Of a stretch of DNA of 64,000 bases, positions 1 through 8,801 are shown in pieces. Source of the stretch: Cyclobacteriaceae bacterium (GTDB lineage Bacteria > Bacteroidota > Bacteroidia > Cytophagales > Cyclobacteriaceae). A model generated the notes under the pieces. It had not been told where the DNA came from. It was given only the letters and a program-made list of their open reading frames with translations, and did no database searches. Numbering within the stretch: position 1 is the first letter of the stretch; each line of letters opens with the position of its first letter. Position numbers and translations under genes: made by a program. The stretch covers positions 124,001 through 188,000 of the forward strand of contig JABFRS010000001.1 of the NCBI GenBank assembly GCA_013141055.1, in the 5' to 3' direction.

Positions 1-1221
1 CCGGATTCGTTGGCAGAAATCTTAAACTTTCTTGGGGGCTATACAATAGAATCTGAGCTACTTCGATATTGGGAAGGGCATCACGGAATACAACCCTATT
101 TAGATTGTGTGTTTATTAAGATTTTCTACGAATACGATCCGAGGCAAAAGTACTTTGACGAAAATCCCGCTCAGATCACAAAAGAGTTCTGCAAGGCAAG
201 ATTAGACAATGATTCTTCTTCTGTCACTGCCTTGCAGGCCGAAATACAAGAGTTAAAAAGGAAACTCAATTTCTACATTGAAAATAACAGCCCCTACATT
301 GAACAATACTTCCCGAATAAAGGCAAGATTGAAGCAACCAATAATCTTTTTGATACCATCAATAACGCTTGTCAAGAATTACTTGGAGACATTCAAGAAC
401 ATTCAACAATTCGACAGGAGACTAAAGACCGATTTTTTACTGACAGCATCGCTCAATACAACAGAATAAACTACATCTTCAAGCTATTCAGGCTTTACAC
501 TCACCCCACCGATGAGGAGCAGGAAAATCCCCAACTCGTTTATCCAGGTGTCAATGAATTGTTTGACAGGATGGCATTTACAGAAAATTGGCATATTCCT
601 TATTTTGGCTTGATGGAGACATCGGGTACTCGAGTTGCTGAATTGGAAAATACCTACGGCCTCGGCATTATCAAACGATTGGCGGTCACGCATCAACAAG
701 AACAAATAGAAGAATCTTCAATCGCAGAACACATACGTGCCGCAAAACTTAAAAATAAAATTGTTATCGGTTCGAATCTCTATTTTGATTCGATATTTCG
801 AGATGATGAAAACTTTGTGTCAGCATGGGTTCCCGGCGAAAACAATATTATTCCTGATTTCTATGTTGGAAGATTAGGGGATACGAAAATATTTAATCTC
901 TATGACAAAGTTTTCTCCAACCAGTTAATGATCATTTTGAGTTCAGATGATATCGTTGGTGTTATTGACCAAACCGCCAACGCAAGCGAAACATTTAAAC
1001 AAATAGAGTCATTCAGCTGCAAATTTGTTGACTTTGGAATTGACACCGAGTCAAGAAATACTTTTCTAGCGGATTCACCCGAGTGGTTGTTAAGACAAAT
1101 ACCCGATGGAAACGGCCGAGAAAAATTCATTAAATCGCAGGTATGGATTCAAATGTTAAAGAAAGTCCAGTTTAAAGTTTCCAAAAAAAGAACTGCACTT
1201 TTTTACATGATTAAAGACTGA
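1..1221 (+). CDS. Hypothetical protein, 5'-truncated by window edge
   Basis: The frame is open from the first base of the window, so the N-terminus lies outside; the TTG at base 10 is not a convincing start. About 406 residues are visible. A short coiled-coil-like stretch rich in E, K and L lies near residues 75-95 and the rest looks globular and soluble, with no signal peptide or membrane segment. I do not recognise the family. It is followed by 243 bp without a gene and then by the DUF262/HNH gene on the same strand, so it may be a third member of that putative defence module or an unrelated neighbour. Base composition is AT-rich like the following two genes. Confidence 0.6.
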   Translation, partial: PDSLAEILNFLGGYTIESELLRYWEGHHGIQPYLDCVFIKIFYEYDPRQKYFDENPAQITKEFCKARLDNDSSSVTALQAEIQELKRKLNFYIENNSPYIEQYFPNKGKIEATNNLFDTINNACQELLGDIQEHSTIRQETKDRFFTDSIAQYNRINYIFKLFRLYTHPTDEEQENPQLVYPGVNELFDRMAFTENWHIPYFGLMETSGTRVAELENTYGLGIIKRLAVTHQQEQIEESSIAEHIRAAKLKNKIVIGSNLYFDSIFRDDENFVSAWVPGENNIIPDFYVGRLGDTKIFNLYDKVFSNQLMIILSSDDIVGVIDQTANASETFKQIESFSCKFVDFGIDTESRNTFLADSPEWLLRQIPDGNGREKFIKSQVWIQMLKKVQFKVSKKRTALFYMIKD

Positions 1222-1464
1222 ATCGTGAAAAGAGAGGGTGCAAAGTTTGGCTGTCACTGAGGTAACAGTTCCTAATGCTAGCAATTTTCAGTCGGATCAC
1301 TTCGGTATGGAGTATTTTCCGACCAGAAATAAGTCGGGATATATCTAAATCTAATTTTTTACTCATTCTTGAGCAATCATTTAGATAGCAAGTGTTTATG
1401 TTTTCCCAATTGATCGACAATGATCACTTAAATTAGTAAATCTGTAAGTATTTGACATTTAGTT

Positions 1465-3183
1465 ATGAGCTACAAACCCCGGTCACTTTTCAGCATCATC
1501 ACGGAAATAAATTCCGAAATTTTCTTACCTCACATTCAAAGGCCGTTTGTATGGACAAGCGAACAAATGAGTCGGTTATTTGATAGTCTAATGCGGGGGT
1601 ATCCAATTCAAACGCTTTTGTTTTGGAAGACAAAAGAAGAAATAAAGGTCAGAAAATTCATGGAAGTTGTCGATTCCGAAATAGATCTATCTACACTTTA
1701 CAATGCACAAAAATCAGAAAAAGACATCATAAAAGTCTTTGTTCTTGACGGACAACAACGACTTCAAACATTATATTGCATATACAGCGGATATTTGAAA
1801 GATGAAAAATCAGGAGTGTCACTCGACGCTTATGTTGATATTACTTCGGAAGCCCCTGATAATATGACAAATCAAATATTCAACTTAAAGTTCTTGCCTT
1901 CGAAAGAATCATCCCAACTGCCGTTATTCAAAATAAAGTCATTGGTAGGAAAATATGACAAAGTTGCGAGCGAAAATATCAGCGATGAAATCAATGATAG
2001 TCTGGACAAAATATTAAACGACTCTGATCAACAAAAGAAAAACCGCGAAAAAATCGTTCGAAAAAACATTGCCATGATGGTCTCCATCTTAAGGGAAGAC
2101 AATCATTTTTGGATAGAAGAAATCGACGGAGTTGTAAATAATTATCCATACAAGACTATACTGGAAATATTTATTCGTGTGAACTCAGGTGGTACAAAAT
2201 TAGATGGGTCCGACTTGATGTTTGCCGCAATGAAGGAATTGTCTCCGGAAATAGAAGCAAATCTTGAAGAAATTGCAACAAACCTGAGCTCCACAAACCT
2301 GTCGTTTGAAATTGATACCATCTTGAAAGGCATTTTGCTAGTAAATAGTAAGGGAGCATCTGTTGACCAAGCAAAATTCCGAGGTGATGAAGGCAAGGCG
2401 TTAATCAACACAATAGATCAGCAATGGCTAGAAAAATACGAACCTGCCTTTCAGGCTCTAAAGGATTTCATTACGCATGATCTTAAACTGGATAGTGAAA
2501 AAGTCATCCGCAGCTACAACAGTTTCGTACCAATTTTCGAGTATCTATTCTTTAATCCCACTCCAACGCCAATTAATAAATCCCGACTGAAGAGCTTTTA
2601 CTATCGGGCTCAATTGTTCAACTGGTTTAGTTCCCAGACAGATGGTGTGTTAGATTACCTTCATAACAACTTTTTCAACGATTGTAAGGGGAAAGATTTT
2701 CCCATGGCTTCCATCGCAACCTACTTTGAAACGAATAGAAAAAACAAGGTAAGATTTGATAGGGACACTTTAGCTGACCACAGCCATCGATTTTTTCTTC
2801 TGCACCTTTTGTACGTAGAGACTCAGGGTCAGAGCGCATTCAATGTTGCATTAAAAAATAACGCTCCGCACGTCGATCATATCTTTCCAAAAAGCAAACT
2901 ACAAAAACCCCCTTTTACATTGAACTCTTGGGAGATTAATCATATCGGAAATTACCGTTTCGTAGGCGCGACGGACAACATCCGTAAAAGGGCCGAAGAA
3001 CCTGCCAGTTATTTTACAAATCTTAAGAAGTCCAATGTTAACGTCTCGCGACATTTATTGATTCCTGCGTATTCATCCGATCCTTCCAAACTATTGATGA
3101 CGCCTGAGGTATATAATGATTTTAGAACAAAGCGCTTGGAGGAGATGTATAAAATTCTGGAACCTATTATAAATTTTGAATAA
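1465..3183 (+). CDS. DUF262/HNH (GmrSD-like) protein
   Basis: 572 residues. The N-terminal part has the DUF262 (GmrSD N-terminal) signature: LPHIQRPFVW at 21-30, DSLMRGYPI near 40-48, DGQQRLQTLY at 95-104 and RVNSGGTKLDGSD in the middle. The DGQQR motif belongs to the nucleotide-using DUF262 fold. The C-terminal part holds an HNH-type (DUF1524-like) nuclease motif, HVDHIFPKSKL near 468-478, followed by NYRFVGATDN and a late N/K-rich segment. Proteins of this layout include the type IV enzyme GmrSD, which cuts modified phage DNA, and BrxU. The stop is 5 bp from the next start, so the two genes are surely co-transcribed. Function as anti-phage nuclease is inferred from family and neighbour. Confidence 0.88.
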   Translation: MSYKPRSLFSIITEINSEIFLPHIQRPFVWTSEQMSRLFDSLMRGYPIQTLLFWKTKEEIKVRKFMEVVDSEIDLSTLYNAQKSEKDIIKVFVLDGQQRLQTLYCIYSGYLKDEKSGVSLDAYVDITSEAPDNMTNQIFNLKFLPSKESSQLPLFKIKSLVGKYDKVASENISDEINDSLDKILNDSDQQKKNREKIVRKNIAMMVSILREDNHFWIEEIDGVVNNYPYKTILEIFIRVNSGGTKLDGSDLMFAAMKELSPEIEANLEEIATNLSSTNLSFEIDTILKGILLVNSKGASVDQAKFRGDEGKALINTIDQQWLEKYEPAFQALKDFITHDLKLDSEKVIRSYNSFVPIFEYLFFNPTPTPINKSRLKSFYYRAQLFNWFSSQTDGVLDYLHNNFFNDCKGKDFPMASIATYFETNRKNKVRFDRDTLADHSHRFFLLHLLYVETQGQSAFNVALKNNAPHVDHIFPKSKLQKPPFTLNSWEINHIGNYRFVGATDNIRKRAEEPASYFTNLKKSNVNVSRHLLIPAYSSDPSKLLMTPEVYNDFRTKRLEEMYKILEPIINFE

Positions 3184-3188
3184 GGCAC

Positions 3189-6100
3189 ATGTATATTTCC
3201 CGGCACCTTTCAGTTAAAGATATAAGCGGAAAAGACACAGTTTATTTAGATAACGATTTTTTTCAGCTCGAAGGCCCTCTGGTAATCTTGGGTGAACCCG
3301 GATCTGGCAAAAGTGAGGTAGTTAATCAATTGACAAATCTGCCATCGACCTTATTCTATAGGGCATCAGGGGTCGTGGCATCTCCTTCTAATATCATATC
3401 GGATGAAAACGTTAATGTTATCATTGACGGTCTAGATGAGGTAACTGCGTATGATGAAGGAACGCCAATCATTCAAGTTCTTTCGAAGATTAAAAGCGAT
3501 AAAATTGAAAAATTCATTTTTACATGTCGTGCGATCGATTGGCAAAATGAAGCTAATAGCTCAATCATTTTTAATCGATGGAAAAAAAGACCGATAGTCG
3601 GAGTTTTACTTCCACTAACAAATTCAGAAATAATTGACTTTGTTAACAAAAATGGAAATGGTCAAGACGGTGAAGAATTCTTGGAGTCTGCAGAAAAGCA
3701 AACTGCTATTGATCTTCTCCGCAATCCTCAAATGCTGTCAATGTTAATTTCGGTCGTACAACAATATGGTTGGCCGGCAAATCGGAAAGAGCTATACTCC
3801 AAGACTTGCACGATCTTAATAAGTGAACCGAACACTTTTCATCGTTCAGCCAACAGGACGCGTCCTCCCGTTGACCTTTTGTTAAAAGCAGCAGGCTTTC
3901 TATGCACCCATTTGATCCTTTCAAATAACACTACCATTAAAGTGGACCCAGCCCCTGGCTCCGAATCACACTCTCTCTCCGACTTTGTTACGGAGGGTTA
4001 CACGTTTGAGATATTAAAGGAGGCATTATCTTCTATGATTTTCAGGACGCTAGACGGAAATACCGTCGAGGTGTGCCATAGGACCGTTGCCGAATACCTG
4101 TCAGCGCTGTGGATCTCAGTAAATTTGTCTGATCAACTTTCGGTGCGGCGATTAGAGACTTTGTTGTATGCCGAAAATTATCATGTTACACCTGCGCTTC
4201 GTGGTCTTCACGCATGGATTGCCACACTAGCGACAGAAGAATTTCAAAACGTCTTTATTCCGCGAGATCCCTACGGAATTTTGAGATATGGTGATCCATC
4301 TGATTTTCCATTGCTCCAAGCAAAATGCCTACTATTATCCTTACAACAACTAGCTGATACTGACCCTTACTTCCGAAATGGTGATTGGCACTCTACATAC
4401 GCACCGGCGTTTAACAGGATAGAGTTAAAAACCGATATCCTTGACGTTTTAAAAAGCAGTAAACATTATCATTTAAAGCACCTGATCCTCGAGTCAATCA
4501 AAGGAGAAAAAGTAAGCAATGAAATTACCGAAGATCTGATTAATATAATTGGAGACAATTGTGCGGCTTATATCGAACGAGATGCAGCATTGGATGTACT
4601 TAAAGAAACCAATCAGCCACGTTCGTGGGATAAAATCACCGAGTCACTGCATGACCTTGGAGACATTGATTCTCTGCGTCTCGCCATAAAGATTATTGAG
4701 TCATTCCCCAATACTTTTAGTGCGAGGTCGATAAGTAAAGTACTTGACGCACTAGCACATACAAACAAGAGGCCAAATCGAATATCAGGACTTGGCTTCA
4801 TGCTCCCCAAAGTATTAAGCTTCGATCAACTTTCCGAATTACTCTGTATACTCTGCGACCTTGAATCTAACAATGATCCCGACGAAGAAAAGTATCCACA
4901 CAGATGGATTTACGGATTCACACATGAATTACTGCTAAGAGATCTTGTCCCAGAGCCACAACTTCTCTATAAGGCCATAAGACGAGTAAGACACTATTCC
5001 GACTACCGACGTGAGGATTTTAATAATTCTCTATCAAAGTATTTCATTAGTAATGAGACTGTCCGGCAAGCAATTCAAGACGTTGAATTTTCCAATTACA
5101 GCCCCGGAAGGTTTTTAATCATTTTGCATGATTTAACCCAGGCATCGACCGGGCTAATGTTGACCGATAACGATGTCATAAGAAGGCTAACGATGCTGGA
5201 TGATATTAATTTTCCAAATCGGGAACAACAATGGGCACAGTTTGCCGACTTTGTGTTGGCTTATTCAAATGATTTCGAAAACTCATTGGCATTGATCAAG
5301 AATCAGGCCGGTCGGTATCCTGAGCTAAACGTTCAGTACGAAAAACTTCTACAGCCAAAACCTGATCCTGAGAAAGACTATAAAGCGGCTCAAAAAAAAT
5401 GGGCTGAGAAAAGAAAGAAAGAAGAACGCGCACGGCACAAAAGCTATGAAAATATTGCAGATCAATTGAATGACGGCACACACCTGGAAGCAATATCTCA
5501 TATTGCAAAGGCATTCCTTGGATGGTTCAACGATATCAAAGGCGACAACCAGCGGGCAAGGGTGCAGTCTCTTGTTGGACAAAAAATGACTGATGCAGGA
5601 CTTAATTCTATATCTAAATTCGTCATACGTACCACAGTTCCTTCTGCGAAAGCTATTATCGAATTACGAACAAAGGAAAACAAAGAATACTTTGTAGAAC
5701 CTGTTCTTATCGCATACTATTCGCTTAAAAAGGATTTTGACAACGAACCAGTCGAACGCCTCACATCTGCATTGGCTGTTTGCCGTTGGGGGGTACATTT
5801 TCATGGCGATACTATTACGCCTGATTTACAGGAGAAGCTTGAAGCGATCGTCTTTAATAGCGACACACAAAAAATACAATTCCTTAAGGACACCATCGAA
5901 CCTTACATTGAAATAGGTTCGGACCATATTGCTGGCCTAAATAGACTATATGAAGATAAACTTTTTGAGACGGTCGCCGGGAAAGTAGCAATGGAATGGT
6001 TACAGAAATATTCATCTTTTTCTGACTTTACGTTAAATGATCTACTGAGAACTGCGATTCATCATTGCTTACCCTCTGACGTTCTCACCATGGCACATAC

Positions 6101-7124
6101 AAAGATTAATGCCAAAGAATGGAAAAATGACGAGCAAAGAGGTTTATGGATGACGGTGCTGTTCCTTCTGGATTTTTCATCTAGCATAGAATCGGTAATA
6201 GCATTCGCAAAGACCAATCTGAATCACTTTTGGTCGATCAAACATGCGATTCAACATTTCTGGCCAAAACGTAATCTGACTGCCCATCAAAATCACTTTC
6301 TAATCAAACAATTTGCGCCGACAATTGCACCTGAAATGAATCCGCCATCCGGATTTGTTGGACGAGATCATCCCTGGGAGGCACGACAATTTATTCTCGA
6401 CAGGATTGCTGAATTATCAACGGACGGTTCTGACGACGCCTTACAATTGATGGAAGATCTAGACGCATTACAAATCAGAGGATATGAAAACGACATAAAG
6501 CACTCCCTGGTAGAACAAAAAAATTTGCGAGCAACCCATTTCATGAAAAAAGTTGGATGGAATGATGTCCGTCCGGTGCTTATCAATTCCGCCCCGTTAA
6601 ACCATAGTGACTTGCAGTCGCTCCTGCTGGATCAGCTGGAACTCTTGCAAAAAAGGATCAAGTATAGCCAGACCAACGATTACATCATTTTTTGGAATGG
6701 CGACATACCACAGACAGAAAATTATAGTCGCGACAGAATTGTTGCTCTACTCACACCTTATTTAGAAAAGTTCAGGGTGCGTTGTTACACAGAAGGGACG
6801 ATGCCTGAAGGACAACGATGCGACTTCCTGAATTCTTTAAATTTGATCGACTTACCTGTAGAAATCAAAGGTCAATGGCATCCAGATATTTGGACTGGAG
6901 CGTTATCTCAACTGGAGACATATTCGAAAATGTACAGGGCCAATGGATATGGCATTTACCTAGTTCTATGGTTCGGTCAAACGAAAGTTAGATCACCACG
7001 TAAGTTTGAACTTAAAGAGATATTGTCTTATAAAGAAATGGTATCGATTTTGAATAAAAATTATAGTGGCAAAATCTCCTCAAAAACGAAACTATTTGTT
7101 CTTGATTTATCTTCGTTGATATAA
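3189..7124 (+). CDS. STAND/NACHT-like ATPase with C-terminal PD-(D/E)XK-like nuclease
   Basis: 1311 residues. A P-loop GEPGSGKS lies at 35-42, a Walker B IIDGLDEV at 78-85 and a sensor-like FIFTCRAIDW near 112-121; this arrangement (hhhDGLDE) is that of NACHT/STAND ATPases. A long helical middle (about 400-1150) has no recognised motif and could be the repeat sensor. The C-terminus shows D1212 followed by E1225-I-K1227 (VEIKGQ), the pattern of PD-(D/E)XK nucleases. Unlike typical Avs proteins the nuclease-like part is C-terminal and the P-loop is almost at the N-terminus. It sits 5 bp after the DUF262/HNH gene. I infer a sensor-effector defence protein; no substrate can be read from sequence. 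Confidence 0.8.
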   Translation: MYISRHLSVKDISGKDTVYLDNDFFQLEGPLVILGEPGSGKSEVVNQLTNLPSTLFYRASGVVASPSNIISDENVNVIIDGLDEVTAYDEGTPIIQVLSKIKSDKIEKFIFTCRAIDWQNEANSSIIFNRWKKRPIVGVLLPLTNSEIIDFVNKNGNGQDGEEFLESAEKQTAIDLLRNPQMLSMLISVVQQYGWPANRKELYSKTCTILISEPNTFHRSANRTRPPVDLLLKAAGFLCTHLILSNNTTIKVDPAPGSESHSLSDFVTEGYTFEILKEALSSMIFRTLDGNTVEVCHRTVAEYLSALWISVNLSDQLSVRRLETLLYAENYHVTPALRGLHAWIATLATEEFQNVFIPRDPYGILRYGDPSDFPLLQAKCLLLSLQQLADTDPYFRNGDWHSTYAPAFNRIELKTDILDVLKSSKHYHLKHLILESIKGEKVSNEITEDLINIIGDNCAAYIERDAALDVLKETNQPRSWDKITESLHDLGDIDSLRLAIKIIESFPNTFSARSISKVLDALAHTNKRPNRISGLGFMLPKVLSFDQLSELLCILCDLESNNDPDEEKYPHRWIYGFTHELLLRDLVPEPQLLYKAIRRVRHYSDYRREDFNNSLSKYFISNETVRQAIQDVEFSNYSPGRFLIILHDLTQASTGLMLTDNDVIRRLTMLDDINFPNREQQWAQFADFVLAYSNDFENSLALIKNQAGRYPELNVQYEKLLQPKPDPEKDYKAAQKKWAEKRKKEERARHKSYENIADQLNDGTHLEAISHIAKAFLGWFNDIKGDNQRARVQSLVGQKMTDAGLNSISKFVIRTTVPSAKAIIELRTKENKEYFVEPVLIAYYSLKKDFDNEPVERLTSALAVCRWGVHFHGDTITPDLQEKLEAIVFNSDTQKIQFLKDTIEPYIEIGSDHIAGLNRLYEDKLFETVAGKVAMEWLQKYSSFSDFTLNDLLRTAIHHCLPSDVLTMAHTKINAKEWKNDEQRGLWMTVLFLLDFSSSIESVIAFAKTNLNHFWSIKHAIQHFWPKRNLTAHQNHFLIKQFAPTIAPEMNPPSGFVGRDHPWEARQFILDRIAELSTDGSDDALQLMEDLDALQIRGYENDIKHSLVEQKNLRATHFMKKVGWNDVRPVLINSAPLNHSDLQSLLLDQLELLQKRIKYSQTNDYIIFWNGDIPQTENYSRDRIVALLTPYLEKFRVRCYTEGTMPEGQRCDFLNSLNLIDLPVEIKGQWHPDIWTGALSQLETYSKMYRANGYGIYLVLWFGQTKVRSPRKFELKEILSYKEMVSILNKNYSGKISSKTKLFVLDLSSLI

Positions 7125-7160
7125 CTATAGGTTCTGTCAAATACATCAGTTTGCCGTTAT

Positions 7161-7502
7161 TCACATCGCCTTGAGAAAGTCAAATCTTTTATTCTTATCA
7201 TTATTTAAGGTGACATCACTAGGCAACTTGTCATTTCGAAGCCCAAAATAAGTCGCCTGCCGCACATTCCCATCGTCTGTTATTTCTGCATATTCCACAT
7301 TACAAACATAGACCGGATTAGCCCAGGTCACTCCTGCTTCTTGCTTAATAGGTACATCGAGCGGTGTCTTTGACCGCTTCTCTTTCGATAGTTTCTGATA
7401 GAGGTCTTTCAATAGCTTGCTGGTAAAGCCTGTACCAACATCGCCAGCTGACTTCAGTTTCTTCCTGTCATAAAATCCAAGCAACAATGAACCGAAATAC
7501 CG
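7161..7502 (-). pseudogene. ligD: LigD C-terminal (OB-fold) remnant
   Basis: The frame matches the OB-fold end of the ATP-dependent ligase domain of LigD: FGSLLLGFYD, VGTGFTSKLL, VTWANPVYVCNVEYAE and GLRNDK all have LigD counterparts. Only about 114 codons remain, opening directly after an in-frame TGA at 7503-7505 without a plausible start, while the catalytic lysine half of the ligase, the polymerase and the phosphoesterase domains are missing. It ends 10 bp before the stop-proximal side of the SRAP gene. The simplest reading is a fragment left by a deletion or by insertion of the neighbouring cassette. It cannot encode a working ligase. Confidence 0.82.
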
Positions 7503-7511
7503 TCAGCTAAG

Positions 7512-8387
7512 CTATTTACTGTTCACCTTTTCGTATTCATGAAGGTGCAACACCTCGGCTACATTGGTATCAACACCTTTGGCGGTGATCAGCTTCGAAA
7601 TAGTATGGGCCTTCATATCATCGCTGCTAACAGGTTCCTCACAAAATGCCAGCACATCCTCTTTCGTCAGATCCTTGTTAAGCCAATCCTGTTCAAACGC
7701 CTTGGGAATAATCACCGGCATTCTCTTTCCATTCACCGGTGAATTATGAATGTCTGCCATCAGACTATTGGCTTGAGTGGTTAGAACCGTATAAGAATAA
7801 AAAAAGTCATTGGAGCCCGGCATCTTCCAGCGCGTGTAAAGGCCGGCAAGAGAAACCAGCGGCTGTTCTTGGACCTGGATAAGATAAGGCCATTTCTCCT
7901 TTCCTTTTTCATCCTTCCATTGCCATTCCATGAATCCTGAAACAGGGATCAGGCAACGTTGCCCTTTTTCAGCGGCGTCCCTATACGACCTTGTCACATA
8001 CATCTCTTCCGAGCGACAGTTAAGTGTGCTCAACCGGGCCTTCGCATCCACTTCACCATTTTTAATAAAAGGAAAGAAACCTCCCCACCGGAACATTTTG
8101 AATTCGTTTGGCGCTCCGGCAGTGATGATGGGCGTGGGAAGGAAATCAAACCCGTTCTCATAATAGCGTTCAATGCCCGTATCGGTAAAAGCCTTCACTG
8201 TCTTGCGCATGCGGTCCCCTTCACGAAGCTCTTCTTTCGACATGGCCACCATTTCATTGGACTTGGTCATGAAGCTTGAATACTTTTCCTTGATCAATTC
8301 CATTTCCGCCGTGATGGAAGCAAACGAAGCATTGTAATGCTCCATAAGGGAATTGTATTTTGCCAACAAGGATTTATGATAACACAT
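7512..8387 (-). CDS. yedK: SRAP-domain protein (YedK/HMCES family)
   Basis: Start set at 8387 because this gives MCYHK, placing the catalytic cysteine at position 2 as the family requires after Met removal; the longer frame upstream would bury it. 291 residues. Expected active-site residues are present: C2, N123 (TLNCRSE), E154 (GFMEW) and H214 (HNSPVNGKRMP). SRAP proteins form a thiazolidine crosslink with abasic sites in single-stranded DNA and protect them during replication. A charged, helical insertion near residues 20-75 makes the N-terminal region longer than in E. coli YedK. It overlaps the end of the small ORF upstream by 14 bp and lies downstream of dnaE, so probably it belongs to one damage-response operon. 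Confidence 0.92.
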   Translation of the reverse strand: MCYHKSLLAKYNSLMEHYNASFASITAEMELIKEKYSSFMTKSNEMVAMSKEELREGDRMRKTVKAFTDTGIERYYENGFDFLPTPIITAGAPNEFKMFRWGGFFPFIKNGEVDAKARLSTLNCRSEEMYVTRSYRDAAEKGQRCLIPVSGFMEWQWKDEKGKEKWPYLIQVQEQPLVSLAGLYTRWKMPGSNDFFYSYTVLTTQANSLMADIHNSPVNGKRMPVIIPKAFEQDWLNKDLTKEDVLAFCEEPVSSDDMKAHTISKLITAKGVDTNVAEVLHLHEYEKVNSK

Positions 8388-8586
8388 AAAAATAAAATTC
8401 GTCGGTGCCGCAGGCCATCTCATATGCCTGCTCGTCATTAATTGGAACCAGGTAAGAATTCTCTCCCGTTTCACAAGGCTCCATTAAAGGAATGAGCAGC
8501 GCACAATGGTCAAGGCTATGATACAGAAGGTAACGATAGCCTGACAGAATGTAACAATATAATATCGGTAGCGCGAAGTTAGTCAT
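8374..8586 (-). CDS. Small hypothetical protein upstream of yedK
   Basis: 70 residues, hydrophobic start (ALPILYCYILSGYRYLLYH) then an acidic tail; no known domain. It ends 14 bp inside the yedK start, a translational-coupling arrangement, and starts 3 bp after the stop of the next upstream small gene. The tight packing on both sides supports it being real; the function is unknown. Confidence 0.55.
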   Translation of the reverse strand: MTNFALPILYCYILSGYRYLLYHSLDHCALLIPLMEPCETGENSYLVPINDEQAYEMACGTDEFYFYVLS

Positions 8587-8588
8587 GG

Positions 8589-8774
8589 CTAATTGTCGTG
8601 CATGAAAAATACGACGGGCTTTTTGGGAGCGGGATTATCGGACAGGAATTTTTCCTTCTGCGCGATCTCTCTATCGATCTTTCTCCCCCTGACAACAAAA
8701 TACGCAACCGCCAACAAGGATATCACCAGTATGCCGGTCATAACGTATATGATCGTGTCCGTTTCCAGTATCAT
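8589..8774 (-). CDS. Small single-pass membrane protein
   Basis: 61 residues with one hydrophobic segment (about residues 9-28, ending VVRGRK) followed by a short basic/acidic cytoplasmic tail with PAPKKP. It lies 27 bp downstream of dnaE and just before the next small ORF, on the same strand, so it is probably in the same transcript. No family recognised. Confidence 0.5.
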   Translation of the reverse strand: MILETDTIIYVMTGILVISLLAVAYFVVRGRKIDREIAQKEKFLSDNPAPKKPVVFFMHDN

Positions 8775-8801
8775 TAATTCTCCTGTTTGACAGAGTCGAA
8801 G

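Noticed and set aside
1211..1420. 69-codon minus-strand frame in the gap before the DUF262 gene
   Set aside because: No domain, and it overlaps the previous stop; probably chance in AT-rich DNA.
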